A model generated the notes under the pieces. It was not told the origin of the DNA. It saw only the letters and a program-made list of their open reading frames with translations, and searched no databases. From assembly GCF_013366925.1 (NCBI RefSeq), contig NZ_JAALDK010000001.1:2611089-2675088 (forward strand): a stretch of 64,000 bases of DNA. Reading direction: 5' to 3'. The position numbers and the translations under genes are program-made. The number at the start of each line of letters is the position of its first letter. Within the stretch, counting starts at the first letter, position 1. This document shows, piece by piece, positions 35,626 to 45,151 of the stretch. The DNA is from Paraburkholderia youngii. GTDB taxonomy: Bacteria; Pseudomonadota; Gammaproteobacteria; Burkholderiales; Burkholderiaceae.

Positions 35626-36837
35626 TTGAGCGCCGACCATCAGAACACGCCGATCGACTTGCATAACCCGCTCGCGTGGCCGTTTTTCGAGCCGCGTCAT
35701 CGCCAACTCGCGGCCGGCATCGACGCGTGGTGCCGCGAGCATCTCAAGCATCAAGATCATGGCGACACCGACGCGACCTGCCGCCTGCTGGTGCGGGAAC
35801 TCGGTGAGGCCGGCTGGCTGAAATACGGCGTCGGCGGCGTCGCTTATGGCGGCCACGGCGACACGATCGACACGCGCGCGGTGTGTCTGCTGCGCGAAAC
35901 GCTCGCGCGCTATTCCGGCCTCGCCGATTTCGCACTGGCAATGCAAGGCCTCGGCTCGGGCGCGATCTCGCTCGCCGGCACGCATGAGCAGAAATCGCGC
36001 TATCTGCCGCGCGTCGCGAGCGGCCGGGCGATCGCCGCGTTCGCGCTGTCGGAGCCGCAAGCGGGCTCGGACGTCGCGGCGATGGCGCTGGCCGCACGCG
36101 AAGAGGGCGACCACTACGTGCTCGACGGCGAGAAGACGTGGATATCGAACGGCGGAATCGCGGACTTCTACGTGGTGTTCGCGCGCACCGGCGAAGCACC
36201 AGGCGCGCGCGGCATCAGCGCATTCATCGTGGATGCAGAAACGCCGGGCCTCGACATCGCCGAGCGCATCGACGTGATCGCGCCGCATCCGCTCGCGCGT
36301 CTGCGCTTCACGAACGCGCGCGTGCCGAAGAGCCAGATGCTCGGCGCGCCCGGCGAAGGCTTCAAGATCGCAATGCGCACGCTCGATATTTTTCGCACGT
36401 CGGTGGCGGCCGCATCGCTCGGCTTCGCGCGTCATGCGATGGCCGAAGGCCTCGCGCGCGCGGCGTCGCGCAAGATGTTTGGCCAGACGCTCGGCGACTT
36501 CCAGTTGACGCAGGCGAAGCTCGCGCAGATGGCGCTGACGATCGACAGCAGCGCGCTGCTCGTCTATCGGGCCGCGTGGCTGCGCGACCAGGGCGAAAGC
36601 GTCACGCGCGAAGCCGCGATGGCGAAGTGGCACGCGAGCGAAGGCGCGCAGCAGGTGATCGACGCAGCCGTACAGCTTTACGGCGGCATGGGTGTGCAAA
36701 GCGGCAGCGCGGTCGAGATGCTGTACCGCGAGATCCGCGCGCTGCGCATTTACGAAGGCGCGACCGAAGTGCAGCAGTTGATCGTCGGCCGCGATCTGTT
36801 GAGGGCGCATGCCGCTGCGAACGGTAACGCGCAATGA
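35626..36837 (+). CDS. Acyl-CoA dehydrogenase
   Basis: 403 residues, apparently starting at TTG 35626, with GAAGGAGA 10-15 bases upstream; no in-frame ATG gives a full N-terminus. Motifs: [11 protein letters not shown] (FAD/substrate loop, about residues 137-147), [31 protein letters not shown] and the catalytic-base region [15 protein letters not shown]. It introduces a double bond into a CoA-bound pathway intermediate, passing electrons to ETF. It overlaps the thioesterase gene by 4 bases. Confidence 0.92.
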   Translation: MSADHQNTPIDLHNPLAWPFFEPRHRQLAAGIDAWCREHLKHQDHGDTDATCRLLVRELGEAGWLKYGVGGVAYGGHGDTIDTRAVCLLRETLARYSGLADFALAMQGLGSGAISLAGTHEQKSRYLPRVASGRAIAAFALSEPQAGSDVAAMALAAREEGDHYVLDGEKTWISNGGIADFYVVFARTGEAPGARGISAFIVDAETPGLDIAERIDVIAPHPLARLRFTNARVPKSQMLGAPGEGFKIAMRTLDIFRTSVAAASLGFARHAMAEGLARAASRKMFGQTLGDFQLTQAKLAQMALTIDSSALLVYRAAWLRDQGESVTREAAMAKWHASEGAQQVIDAAVQLYGGMGVQSGSAVEMLYREIRALRIYEGATEVQQLIVGRDLLRAHAAANGNAQ

Positions 36838-37274
36838 GTACATCGTTCGAGCGGCCCGTCCGCATCCGCTTCTCGCACTGCGATCCCGCGGGCATCGTGT
36901 ACTTTCCGCAGTACCTCGTGATCACCAACGTGCTCGTCGAAGACTGGTTCAACGAGGGCCTGCGCATCGACTACGCGCACATGATCGCGCGGCGCCGCAT
37001 CGGCCTGCCGATCGTCAAGCTCGACTGCGAGTTCTCGCGGCCGAGCCAGATGGGCGAAACGATCCTGCTCACGCTCGAGGTCCACACCATCGGCCGCAGT
37101 TCTATCGGCATCGAGATTCACGGGCATTGCAACGGCGAAACGCGCTTTCGTTCGAAACAGGTGCTCGTGTTCATGTCGTTCGACAGCGCGAAATCGATCG
37201 ATCTTCCCGGCGACATCGCGAGCGCGCTCGCGGCGTACGCTCCATCGCCCTCCCCCATCGAGGCTCAGCGCTGA
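36834..37274 (+). CDS. Acyl-CoA thioesterase, 4-hydroxybenzoyl-CoA thioesterase-like hotdog protein
   Basis: 146 residues. The 4HBT active-site motif is visible: [20 protein letters not shown] (residues about 14-33, catalytic Asp 18). A single hotdog domain follows, with [15 protein letters not shown]. It may release the free acid at the end of the pathway or rescue CoA from stalled aryl-CoA. It starts within the acyl-CoA dehydrogenase stop (ATGA) and its own stop overlaps the RidA-like ATG, so translation is coupled on both sides. Confidence 0.9.
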   Translation: MSTSFERPVRIRFSHCDPAGIVYFPQYLVITNVLVEDWFNEGLRIDYAHMIARRRIGLPIVKLDCEFSRPSQMGETILLTLEVHTIGRSSIGIEIHGHCNGETRFRSKQVLVFMSFDSAKSIDLPGDIASALAAYAPSPSPIEAQR

Positions 37275-37672
37275 TGAAAAAAGCTCTCCTTCCCGCCGGC
37301 TGGGTCAAACCGCGCGGCTATGCGAACGGCGTCGCGGCGAGCGGCGGCACACAGGTGTTCATCGCTGGCCAGATCGGCTGGGACGAACAGGCGCAGTTCC
37401 ATTCCGATGATTTCGCGCTGCAGTCCGAGCAGGCGCTGAAGAATCTGCTTGCCGTGCTGCGCGAAGCGGGAGGCAAGCCCGAACATCTGGTGCGCCTCAC
37501 CTGGTACGTGACCGACAAGCGCGAGTACCTCGCATCGCTGAAGGACATCGGCCGCGTGTTTCGCGAGCTGATCGGCGACTACGACATCGCGATGAGCGCG
37601 GTGCAGGTCGTCGCGCTGATGGAAGACCGCGCGAAGGTCGAGATCGAAGCCACCGCGGTGATTCCGCACTGA
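37274..37672 (+). CDS. RidA-like (YjgF/UK114) family protein lacking the canonical arginine
   Basis: 132 residues, the usual length for this trimeric barrel family (FIAGQIGWDE near 29-38, LVRLTWYVTD near 72-81, KVEIEATAVI at 121-130). RidA proteins hydrolyse imines and enamines; the position of the catalytic Arg (Arg105 in E. coli TdcF, preceding SxVxV) is Met107 here. It therefore belongs to a non-archetypal Rid subgroup and may not be a plain deaminase. Embedded in the operon, it could act on the enamine-like ring product of 2-aminobenzoyl-CoA reduction. Its ATG overlaps the thioesterase stop. Confidence 0.9.
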   Translation: MKKALLPAGWVKPRGYANGVAASGGTQVFIAGQIGWDEQAQFHSDDFALQSEQALKNLLAVLREAGGKPEHLVRLTWYVTDKREYLASLKDIGRVFRELIGDYDIAMSAVQVVALMEDRAKVEIEATAVIPH

Positions 37673-37753
37673 ACGTCATACAGGTATCGAACGCACAGGC
37701 AAGCCCTTCACACCGAACGAAGCGCATTTTCCGGCTCAACGCCCCGGGAGACC

Positions 37754-39397
37754 ATGATGGAACCGTCAGCACACGTCGATACTTTCGCGCGCGACAATCT
37801 TCCGCCGCAGGATCAATGGCCCGTCTTTCTGCTCGACAATCCGGACGTCGCCTATCCGCCGCGGCTGAACTGCGCGACCGAACTGCTGGAGCGGACCATC
37901 GAGGCCGGACATCGCGACCGGCCGGCGATCTGGTCAGACGTCCATGGCAAGCCGCAAGCAACCACGTACGGCGAACTGCTCGCGCTGGTCAACCGCAGCG
38001 CCCATGTGCTCGTCGATGAAATGGGCTTGCGGCCCGGCAACCGCGTGCTGCTGCGTGGACCGAACACGTTGCAGATGGCCGTCGCCACACTCGCGGCGCT
38101 GAAGGCGGGGCTCGTCGTGGTGCCGACCATGCCGCTGCTGCGCGCGAAGGAACTCAAGCAGATCATCGAGAAAGCGCAGGTCAGCGCCGCGCTTTGCGAC
38201 GCGCGCCTGACAGCGGAACTCGAGCGCTGCACGAATCCGCGCGACGAGTTCTACTGCGCAGTGCTGAAGCAGACGCGCCGCTTTCACGACGATTCCGCCG
38301 ATTCGCTCGAGACGCTCGCCGCCAACAAGCCAGAGGACTTCACCGCATGCGACACCGCCGCCGACGACGTCTGCCTGATCGCGTTCACGAGCGGCACGAC
38401 CGGCGCGCCGAAAGGCTGCATGCATTTCCATCGCGACATGATCGCGATGTGCGATCTGTTCCCGCGTCATGTGCTGAAGCCTTCCGCGAGCGACATCTTC
38501 TGCGGCACGCCGCCGCTCGCGTTCACGTTCGGGCTCGGCGGCCTGCTGTGCTTTCCGCTGCGCGTCGGTGCGTCGACGGTGCTCGTCGAAAAGCTCACGC
38601 CGCAGACCTTGCTCGACGTGGTCGAACGTTTTCATGCGACCGTGATGTTCACCGCGCCGACGTTCTATCGGCAGATGGCGCCGCTCGTCGCGCAACACGA
38701 CGTGTCGTCGCTGAAGAAGACCGTGTCGGCCGGCGAGGCGCTGCCCGATTCGACGCGGAGTCTGTGGCGCGACGCGACTGGCATCGACATGATCGACGGC
38801 ATCGGCGGCACCGAGCTGATCCACATCTTCGTTTCGTCGCAAGGCGCGGAGATCCGGCCTCACGCGATCGGCCGCGCGGTGCCGGGCTACGTCGTGCAAG
38901 CCGTCGACGACGACATGCAACCCGTGCCGCCCGGCACGATCGGCAAGCTCGCAGTGCGCGGCCCGACCGGCTGCCGCTATCTGGCCGACGACAGACAGTT
39001 GCGCTTCGTGCGCGATGGCTGGAACCTGCCGGGCGATTCGGTCTATCTGGACGCGGACGGCTACGTGTTCTACCAGGCGCGCGCCGACGACATGATCGTG
39101 TCGGCCGGCTACAACATTTCCGGCCCCGAGGTGGAAAGCGTGCTGATGCAGCACGAGGCGGTAGCCGAATGCGGCGTGATCGGCGTGCCCGACGAAACGC
39201 GCGGGCAGATCGTGCGGGCCTTCGTCGTGGTGAACCCCGGCTACACGGCCGACGATAAACTGGTCGCGCAACTGCAGGATTTCGTTAAGAATAACGTCGC
39301 GCCGTATAAATATCCGCGCGTCATCACGTTCGTCGGCGCGCTACCGCGCACCGAAACGGGCAAGCTCAAACGTTTCGAGTTGCGCATGATGACGTAA
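37754..39397 (+). CDS. Aryl-CoA ligase, 2-aminobenzoate/benzoate-CoA ligase-like
   Basis: 547 residues from ATG 37754, with GGGAG just upstream. Adenylate-forming enzyme that activates the aromatic acid with ATP and CoA, the entry step. Motifs: P-loop LIAFTSGTTGAPKGCMH (residues about 210-226), GIGGTELIHIF, GDSVYLDADGYVFYQARADDMI with GYNISG, and the catalytic Lys in PRTETGKLKR near the C-terminus. The benzoate-CoA ligase-like architecture fits 2-aminobenzoate-CoA ligase; salicylate is the alternative substrate. An 81-base gap separates it from the RidA-like gene. Confidence 0.92.
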   Translation: MMEPSAHVDTFARDNLPPQDQWPVFLLDNPDVAYPPRLNCATELLERTIEAGHRDRPAIWSDVHGKPQATTYGELLALVNRSAHVLVDEMGLRPGNRVLLRGPNTLQMAVATLAALKAGLVVVPTMPLLRAKELKQIIEKAQVSAALCDARLTAELERCTNPRDEFYCAVLKQTRRFHDDSADSLETLAANKPEDFTACDTAADDVCLIAFTSGTTGAPKGCMHFHRDMIAMCDLFPRHVLKPSASDIFCGTPPLAFTFGLGGLLCFPLRVGASTVLVEKLTPQTLLDVVERFHATVMFTAPTFYRQMAPLVAQHDVSSLKKTVSAGEALPDSTRSLWRDATGIDMIDGIGGTELIHIFVSSQGAEIRPHAIGRAVPGYVVQAVDDDMQPVPPGTIGKLAVRGPTGCRYLADDRQLRFVRDGWNLPGDSVYLDADGYVFYQARADDMIVSAGYNISGPEVESVLMQHEAVAECGVIGVPDETRGQIVRAFVVVNPGYTADDKLVAQLQDFVKNNVAPYKYPRVITFVGALPRTETGKLKRFELRMMT

Positions 39398-39430
39398 CCC
39401 GTATCTATCATAAGACTGGAGACAGACCGC

Positions 39431-40654
39431 ATGGCCGGCTCTTTCATCGAAGTCGTCGCCCACGATGGCGGCCGTTTCAACGCTTACGTCGCGCGCCCCG
39501 CGCAGGGCTCGGGCCCGGGGCTCGTGCTGCTGCAGGAAATCTTCGGCGTCAATGACACGATGAAGGCGACCGCCGATCGCTACGCCGAAGAAGGCTACGT
39601 CGTGCTCGTGCCCGATCTGTTCTGGCGCATCAAGCCGGGCATTTCGCTTGGCTACGGCGACGCCGATATGAAACAGGCGCTCGGCTATCTGGGGCAGTTC
39701 GATACGGATGTCGCCGTGAAGGACATCGCCGCCACGATCGCCACGTTGCGCGAACTGCCCGAGCAGGCTGGTAAGGTGGGCGTGGTCGGCTACTGCCTCG
39801 GCGGCAAGCTCGCGTTTTTGAGCGCGGCGCGCACCGAAGTCGATTGCGCGGTCAGCTATTACGGCGTGGGGCTTGACGCGCATCTCGACGAAGTATCGGC
39901 AATCAACTGCCCGATGGTGTTCCACTTCCCTGAAAACGACGCGCACTGTCCGCCCGAAACGCGCGAACGCATTGGCGCCGCACTGCGTACGCGGCCGCAG
40001 ATCGAGCAATACGTGTATCCCGGCTGCGATCACGCGTTCGCCGCGCCGCAGCGCAAGCAGTACGACAAGCCGGCCGCGATGATGGCGTACTCGCGCACGC
40101 TCGCGCTGCTGCGCAAGGTGCTCGGTCCAGTCTACGATCTGAACGCGCTGTGGGAAGCGCATTGCTATCACGAGTTCGCGACACGCGACGTCGATGCGGT
40201 GATGCCGACGATGGTCGCCGAGCCCTACGTCAATCATGTTCCGACGATGACGGGCGGTGTCGGGCATGACAATCTGAAGCGCTTTTACACGCATCATTTC
40301 GTCAACTCGAATCCGCCCGATACGAAGCTGATCCCGATTTCACGCACGATCGGCTCGGATCGCGTCGTCGATGAGTTCATTTTCAGTTGCACGCATAGCT
40401 GCGAGATCGACTGGCTGCTGCCGGGCGTCGCGCCGACCGGCAAGTACTTCGAGGTGCCGATGCTCGCCGTGGTGTGCTTCCGCGGTGACAAGCTTTATAA
40501 CGAGCACATCTATTGGGATCAGGCTTCGGTGCTCGTGCAGGTGGGGTTGCTCGATCCGGAGGGTTTGCCGGTGGCGGGGATTGAGAGTGCGAGGAAGTTG
40601 CTGGATGAGACTTTGCCGTCGAATGGGTTGATGGGGGGTAAGTCTAAGGTTTGA
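39431..40654 (+). CDS. Dienelactone hydrolase fused to a C-terminal NTF2/SnoaL-like domain
   Basis: 407 residues, starting 33 bases after the ligase. Residues 1-235 are a dienelactone hydrolase: QEIFGV near 35-40, nucleophile motif GYCLGG with Cys122, an Asp near 172 (FPENDAHC) and His near 207 (CDHAFA). Residues about 245-390 form a second domain resembling NTF2/SnoaL small barrels (ALWEAHCYHEFATRDVDAVM, VVDEFIFSCTHSCEIDWLLPG). Ordinary dienelactone hydrolases end at about 235. The fusion suggests a lactone or CoA-thioester product is handled and then rearranged by the barrel domain. Last gene of the operon. Confidence 0.9.
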   Translation: MAGSFIEVVAHDGGRFNAYVARPAQGSGPGLVLLQEIFGVNDTMKATADRYAEEGYVVLVPDLFWRIKPGISLGYGDADMKQALGYLGQFDTDVAVKDIAATIATLRELPEQAGKVGVVGYCLGGKLAFLSAARTEVDCAVSYYGVGLDAHLDEVSAINCPMVFHFPENDAHCPPETRERIGAALRTRPQIEQYVYPGCDHAFAAPQRKQYDKPAAMMAYSRTLALLRKVLGPVYDLNALWEAHCYHEFATRDVDAVMPTMVAEPYVNHVPTMTGGVGHDNLKRFYTHHFVNSNPPDTKLIPISRTIGSDRVVDEFIFSCTHSCEIDWLLPGVAPTGKYFEVPMLAVVCFRGDKLYNEHIYWDQASVLVQVGLLDPEGLPVAGIESARKLLDETLPSNGLMGGKSKV

Positions 40655-40662
40655 GGATGTGG

Positions 40663-41040
40663 TCATTCCCTCGATGAAAATCGGGCGATCATCCGGTCAT
40701 AGAATGACGGCGGCAGTTTTACAAACGACGCGTCGTCGTCGCCACGAGAAAATGAAACGCCTTCGTCGTCCAGCCAAATCAATTCAGGAACGGGCGTGCT
40801 GAAGGTTCGGCGCACCAGCAGTTTGCCTGAGACAGCGTCGTAGACCTGACCGCGATAGTCCGGGTCGTTGCCGCCTCGCCATTGGAGCAGGCATCGCTCT
40901 GCAATGTAGCGGCCGTTCTTTGACGTGCTTTTGATGCACTCGCTCGCATTCCCGGTATCGGTGTGCGTCGCGACGAGAAGTACGGCAAACATCATTGCAA
41001 GCACTACCGCAGCCAATCCGATCGATCGCCCGTGTTTCAC
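40663..41040 (-). CDS. Hypothetical exported or membrane-anchored protein
   Basis: 125 residues. The N-terminus (MKHGRSIGLAAVVLAMMFAVLLVATH) is a signal peptide or single anchor; the mature part has two Cys (ECIKST, ERCLLQW) that could form a disulfide, then short beta-like strands. I recognise no family. It converges on the aromatic operon, ending 9 bases from its last stop, and no clear ribosome site was found. Confidence 0.6.
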   Translation of the reverse strand: MKHGRSIGLAAVVLAMMFAVLLVATHTDTGNASECIKSTSKNGRYIAERCLLQWRGGNDPDYRGQVYDAVSGKLLVRRTFSTPVPELIWLDDEGVSFSRGDDDASFVKLPPSFYDRMIARFSSRE

Positions 41041-41192
41041 AAGTACACCTTGATCGGTGGGTCGATTCGAACAAACTTTCGATCCGAATAGATCACGCGG
41101 TCACCTCCTCGTTGTGTTTTATTGACTACTCTCTAAAGTCCTTATTGTGAACCGGGTAGTACACGTCGCCAACCATCACCGCGGGCGGCTCG

Positions 41193-41243
41193 AAGAAACA
41201 CGGCGTCCCCTACGAGATCAAGCGTTATGGGCGCGATCCGAAG
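41193..41243 (+). pseudogene. Scrap of a glutathione S-transferase gene
   Basis: The frame reads KKHGVPYEIKRYGRDPK, which matches the N-terminal thioredoxin-fold motif of beta-proteobacterial glutathione S-transferases (ELGVPYEIKRYxRDP). Neither the upstream catalytic Ser/Cys strand nor the rest of the enzyme is present. It lies in the otherwise empty 41041-41355 gap before the MFS gene, where nothing else was recognised. Confidence 0.45.
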
Positions 41244-41355
41244 AGCTGCCGCCCAGGATTTCGTAGTTGGACGCGAAATGCGCGGATGCTAGACTCGAAA
41301 ACCCATCGTCGGTGATCGACCGAATCCGCGTAAATCCGCGTAAAGGGGCACCCGC

Positions 41356-42849
41356 ATGACCCACTCCCTCCACGGCAAGCAACGTTGGCTCGCACTGATC
41401 GTGCTCTGCCTCGGCGTGCTGATGATCGTGCTCGACACGACCATCGTGAACGTCGCGCTGCCGTCCATCGCCACCGATCTCGGCTTTAGCGAAACCTCCC
41501 TCGTATGGGTCGTCAACGCCTACATGCTGACGTTCGGCGGCTGTCTGCTGCTCGGGGGACGGCTTGGCGATCTGTACGGACACCGCAAGCTGTTCCTGTG
41601 CGGCATTACGCTCTTCACGCTCGCTTCGCTCGCCTGCGGCCTCGCGAATTCGCAAGTGCTGCTGGTCGCCGCGCGCGGCGTGCAGGGCCTGGGTGGTGCG
41701 ATCGTCTCGGCGGTCTCGTTGTCGCTGATCATGAATCTGTTCACCGAACCCGGTGAACGCGCGAAAGCGATGGGCGTGTATGGCTTCGTCTGCGCGGGCG
41801 GCGGCAGCATCGGCGTGCTGCTCGGCGGACTGCTCACCAATCTGCTGAGCTGGCACTGGATCTTTCTGGTCAACCTGCCGATCGGCATTGCGGTGTACGC
41901 GCTGTGCCTCGCGCTCTTGCCCGCCGCGCGCGGACACGCGCACGGCGAACGGCTCGACGTGGCCGGTGCGCTCAGCGTGACCGCATCGCTGATGCTGGCG
42001 GTCTATGCAATCGTCAACGGCAACGAAGCGGGCTGGACTTCTGCGCAAACTCTCGGCCTGCTGTGCGTCGCGCTCGCACTGCTTGCGGTGTTCCTCGCAA
42101 TCGAGGCGAGAGTCGAACATCCGTTGATGCCACTCGGTCTGCTGCGTTTGCGCAATGTCGCGACCGCGAACGTGGTCGGCGTGTTGTGGGCGGCCGCGAT
42201 GTTCGCGTGGTTCTTTATTTCGGCGCTGTATCTGCAGCGCGTGCTCGGGTACCGGCCGTTGCAGGTGGGGCTCGCGTTTCTGCCCGCGAATCTGATCATG
42301 GGACTCTTTTCGCTGGGATTGTCGGCGCGTGTGGTGATGCGCTTCGGGCTGCGCGGGCCGCTCGCGGCGGGCCTGCTGATCGCTGCATGCGGGCTCGCGC
42401 TGTTCGCGCGCGCGCCCGTCGGCGGCAGCTTCGTCCCCGACGTGTTGCCCGGCATGTTGCTGCTCGGCTTCGGCGCCGGCATCGCATTCAACCCGCTGCT
42501 GCTCGCCGCGATGAGCGATGTAGATCCCGCCGATTCGGGCCTCGCGTCGGGCATCGTCAATACGTCGTTCATGATGGGCGGGGCGCTCGGGCTCGCGGTG
42601 CTCGCGAGCCTTGCCGCGGCGCGTAGTGAGGCAATGCAGGCGTCGTCGAGCGCGGCGGCCGCGCTGAACAGCGGGTATCACGTCGCGTTTCTGTTTGGGG
42701 CGGTCTTTGCGGCGGCGGCCGGCGTGCTGGGTGGGCTGTTGCTGCGGCCGGGGCAGGCGGGCGGCGCTGCGGGCGCGCAGAGTGACGTGGTGGAGTCGGC
42801 CCGGCCCTCCGCCGCGACTGCAAAACAGCAAGCACGATCAAATGCCTGA
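41356..42849 (+). CDS. MFS drug efflux transporter, DHA2 (EmrB/QacA) family, 14 helices
   Basis: 497 residues of hydrophobic sequence with the DHA2 pattern. TM1 is followed by DTTIVNVALPSIATDLGFS (motif D1), LGGRLGDLYGHRKLF (motif A, residues about 63-77) and the TM5 region GGGSIGVLLGGLLTNLLSWHWIFLVNLPIG (motif C). About 14 hydrophobic segments are visible. It is a proton-driven exporter of toxic compounds. The AraC/GyrI-type regulator at 42883 follows 33 bases downstream on the same strand and may control it. Confidence 0.93.
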   Translation: MTHSLHGKQRWLALIVLCLGVLMIVLDTTIVNVALPSIATDLGFSETSLVWVVNAYMLTFGGCLLLGGRLGDLYGHRKLFLCGITLFTLASLACGLANSQVLLVAARGVQGLGGAIVSAVSLSLIMNLFTEPGERAKAMGVYGFVCAGGGSIGVLLGGLLTNLLSWHWIFLVNLPIGIAVYALCLALLPAARGHAHGERLDVAGALSVTASLMLAVYAIVNGNEAGWTSAQTLGLLCVALALLAVFLAIEARVEHPLMPLGLLRLRNVATANVVGVLWAAAMFAWFFISALYLQRVLGYRPLQVGLAFLPANLIMGLFSLGLSARVVMRFGLRGPLAAGLLIAACGLALFARAPVGGSFVPDVLPGMLLLGFGAGIAFNPLLLAAMSDVDPADSGLASGIVNTSFMMGGALGLAVLASLAAARSEAMQASSSAAAALNSGYHVAFLFGAVFAAAAGVLGGLLLRPGQAGGAAGAQSDVVESARPSAATAKQQARSNA

Positions 42850-42882
42850 GTTCGCCGCTGACTATGCTGGCTTCATGCTGAC

Positions 42883-43728
42883 ATGAGAACTGAGATGAAC
42901 CCGGTTGGAAAAGCGCTCTGGTATATCGAAAGCCACTTCGCGGGCGAATTGACGCTCGACGACATCGCCCGCGGTGGCTGCGTATCGCGCTTTCACCTCG
43001 CCCGCGCGTTCGAAGCGGCCACCGGGATGCCGGTGATGCGCTACGTTCGCGCACGGCGTTTGAGCGAGGCCGCACGACGTCTCGCGGATGGTGCGCCCGA
43101 CATCCTCGCGGTCGCCCTCGACGCCGGCTACGGCTCTCACGAAGCATTCACGCGCGCGTTTCGCGACCAGTTCGGGCTCACGCCCGATGCGCTGCGCGCG
43201 CGGGGTCATCTCGACAACCTGAGCATCGTGGAGCCGATCAAAATGGACGAAACCCTTCTGACCCATCTGGAACCGCCGCGCTTCGAAGACGGCAAGCCGC
43301 TTCTCATCGCTGGACTGAGCGAGCGCTATACGTGCGAGACCAGCAAGGCGATTCCCTCTCAATGGCAGCGCTTTGGCGCCTGGTACGGCAGGGTGCCGGG
43401 ACAGGTCGGCAAGGTGGCTTATGGCGTTGGCTATAACGCCGACGAATTGGGCAACTTCGACTATATGTGCGGCGTCGAAGTCAGCGATTTTTCCGCATTG
43501 CCGCCGGAGCTGAGTCGCGTACGCATCGCGGCACAACGCTATGCGGTGTTCAGTCATCGCGAGCACATCTCGGGCATTCGTCGCACGATGAATACGATCT
43601 GGAATCAGTGGTTGCCCGCATCAGGGCACGTGCCTGCCGATGCACCGCACTTCGAACGGTATGGCGAGCAGTTCGATCCGGTGACGGGAATGGGTGGAGT
43701 CGAAGTCTGGTTGCCGCTGAAAAGCTGA
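42883..43728 (+). CDS. AraC-family regulator with C-terminal GyrI-like effector domain
   Basis: 281 residues from ATG 42883 (ATG 42895 is an alternative). Two AraC helix-turn-helix motifs lie at residues about 10-105 (LTLDDIARGGCVSRFHLARAFEAATG, DILAVALDAGYGSHEAFTRAFRDQFG). Residues about 125-280 are a GyrI-like domain (RFGAWYGRVPG, YMCGVEVSDF, YAVFSHREHISGIRRTM, GGVEVWLPLK), the layout of SbmC/Rob-type multidrug-sensing regulators. This fits control of the adjacent EmrB-type exporter. The N-terminal position of the HTH is as in Rob. Confidence 0.92.
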   Translation: MRTEMNPVGKALWYIESHFAGELTLDDIARGGCVSRFHLARAFEAATGMPVMRYVRARRLSEAARRLADGAPDILAVALDAGYGSHEAFTRAFRDQFGLTPDALRARGHLDNLSIVEPIKMDETLLTHLEPPRFEDGKPLLIAGLSERYTCETSKAIPSQWQRFGAWYGRVPGQVGKVAYGVGYNADELGNFDYMCGVEVSDFSALPPELSRVRIAAQRYAVFSHREHISGIRRTMNTIWNQWLPASGHVPADAPHFERYGEQFDPVTGMGGVEVWLPLKS

Positions 43729-43786
43729 TGCCTGATTCGGCGGATGGCCGCGGATGGCCGCTGCGACCGGCCATCCGCCTGATCGA

Positions 43787-45151
43787 TCACGGAGTGGCGT
43801 GTCCCCGATCATGCAATGCATGCACGTCGTCGTATTCCCGCGAAATGTCCTTATTCGTGTAATCGCTCAATCGCATAGCGGCGGCCACGCTAATCACCGC
43901 ACACACGAACACATACCACGCCACCGCAAATCCCGAATGGAAGTAAGCATAAAGCGCGGTCGCAATCAACGGTGCCGGACCGCCAGCGATGACGGAAGCC
44001 AACTGGTATCCCATCGACGCGCCGCTGTAGCGCAAGCGCCCCGTGAACGATTCTGCGATCAACGCGGCTTGGGGACCATACATCATTGCGTGCGGCACCA
44101 GCGAAAGCACGATCGCCGCGAAGATCCATCCCGGGTTATGAGTTCCGACCATGAAGAAGTACAGGAAACCGAATAGCCCGACAGCAGCGGCGCCTATCAC
44201 GTACATGCGTCGGCGTCCGATCAGATCGGACACGTGACCGAACAACGGAATCGTGAAGAATTCCAGCACCGAAGCAGCCAGCACCGCGGTGAGCAACAGA
44301 TCGCGTGTAACGCCCAGACTCATCACGCCATAGGTGAAGATAAAAGCCGTGAAAATATAGAAAGGCGCCTGTTCGGCCATACGCGCAAGAGCCGACAGAA
44401 GAATGTCTTTCGGCTGCCGGCGCAAGACTTCACGCATTGGCGCCTTTTCGATCCTGCGCTCAGCGAGAAGCTTCGCGAAGATCGGCGTCTCGAGGATACT
44501 CAAGCGGATATAAAGGCCAATCGCGACCAGCGCAATACTGAGGAAAAACGGCACTCGCCAGCCCCACGTGAGAAATGCGCTACCGGAGATCCGACTGGTG
44601 GCCAGTACCACCAGATTCGCGACGAACAATCCCGCCGGTACGCCGAACTGCGGCCACGACGCGACGAAACCACGGTGCTTGTTGGTGCGTGCCCATTCCA
44701 TCGACATCAGCACAGAACCGCCCCACTCGCCTCCCACGCCCACACCCTGAATAAAGCGCAGAGCCGTGAGCGCGATCGCCCCCCAGATGCCGATCGACGC
44801 GTAGGTCGGAACGAAGCCGACGGCGAATGTCGCGACTCCCATCAGCAATAGCGTCACGATCAACGTTGCTTTACGTCCGATGCGATCGCCATAGTGGCCG
44901 AAAATCGCCGCGCCCACCGGCCGCGCGATAAAGCCGACGGCGTAAATCAGAAAAGCCTGGAGTGTGCCGACGAGCGGGTCCGATTCAGGAAAAAACAGCT
45001 TCGCGAATACCAGACCAGTGACCGTGCTGTACAGGAAGAAGTCATACCATTCGATCGTGGTACCAATCGTGCTGGCGATGACAGCGCGGCGCAACTGGCG
45101 CCGTGCCTCCTCACCGGAGAGGGGCATAGCCCCAGATTGCGTGGCAGCCAT
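43787..45151 (-). CDS. MFS transporter, metabolite:H+ symporter (MHS) family
   Basis: 454 residues from ATG 45151, preceded by GGGGAG at 7-base spacing; a TTG at 45166 would add 5 residues. Twelve hydrophobic helices. The MHS signatures are visible: IEWYDFFLYSTVTGLVFAKLFFP near the start, GAAIFGHYGDRIGRKATL (motif A) and GVGVGGEWGGSVLMSMEW. Members import organic acids such as shikimate, 2-oxoglutarate, citrate or aromatic acids. Substrate cannot be read from sequence. It stands alone, between two AraC/GyrI-type regulators. Confidence 0.92.
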   Translation of the reverse strand: MAATQSGAMPLSGEEARRQLRRAVIASTIGTTIEWYDFFLYSTVTGLVFAKLFFPESDPLVGTLQAFLIYAVGFIARPVGAAIFGHYGDRIGRKATLIVTLLLMGVATFAVGFVPTYASIGIWGAIALTALRFIQGVGVGGEWGGSVLMSMEWARTNKHRGFVASWPQFGVPAGLFVANLVVLATSRISGSAFLTWGWRVPFFLSIALVAIGLYIRLSILETPIFAKLLAERRIEKAPMREVLRRQPKDILLSALARMAEQAPFYIFTAFIFTYGVMSLGVTRDLLLTAVLAASVLEFFTIPLFGHVSDLIGRRRMYVIGAAAVGLFGFLYFFMVGTHNPGWIFAAIVLSLVPHAMMYGPQAALIAESFTGRLRYSGASMGYQLASVIAGGPAPLIATALYAYFHSGFAVAWYVFVCAVISVAAAMRLSDYTNKDISREYDDVHALHDRGHATP

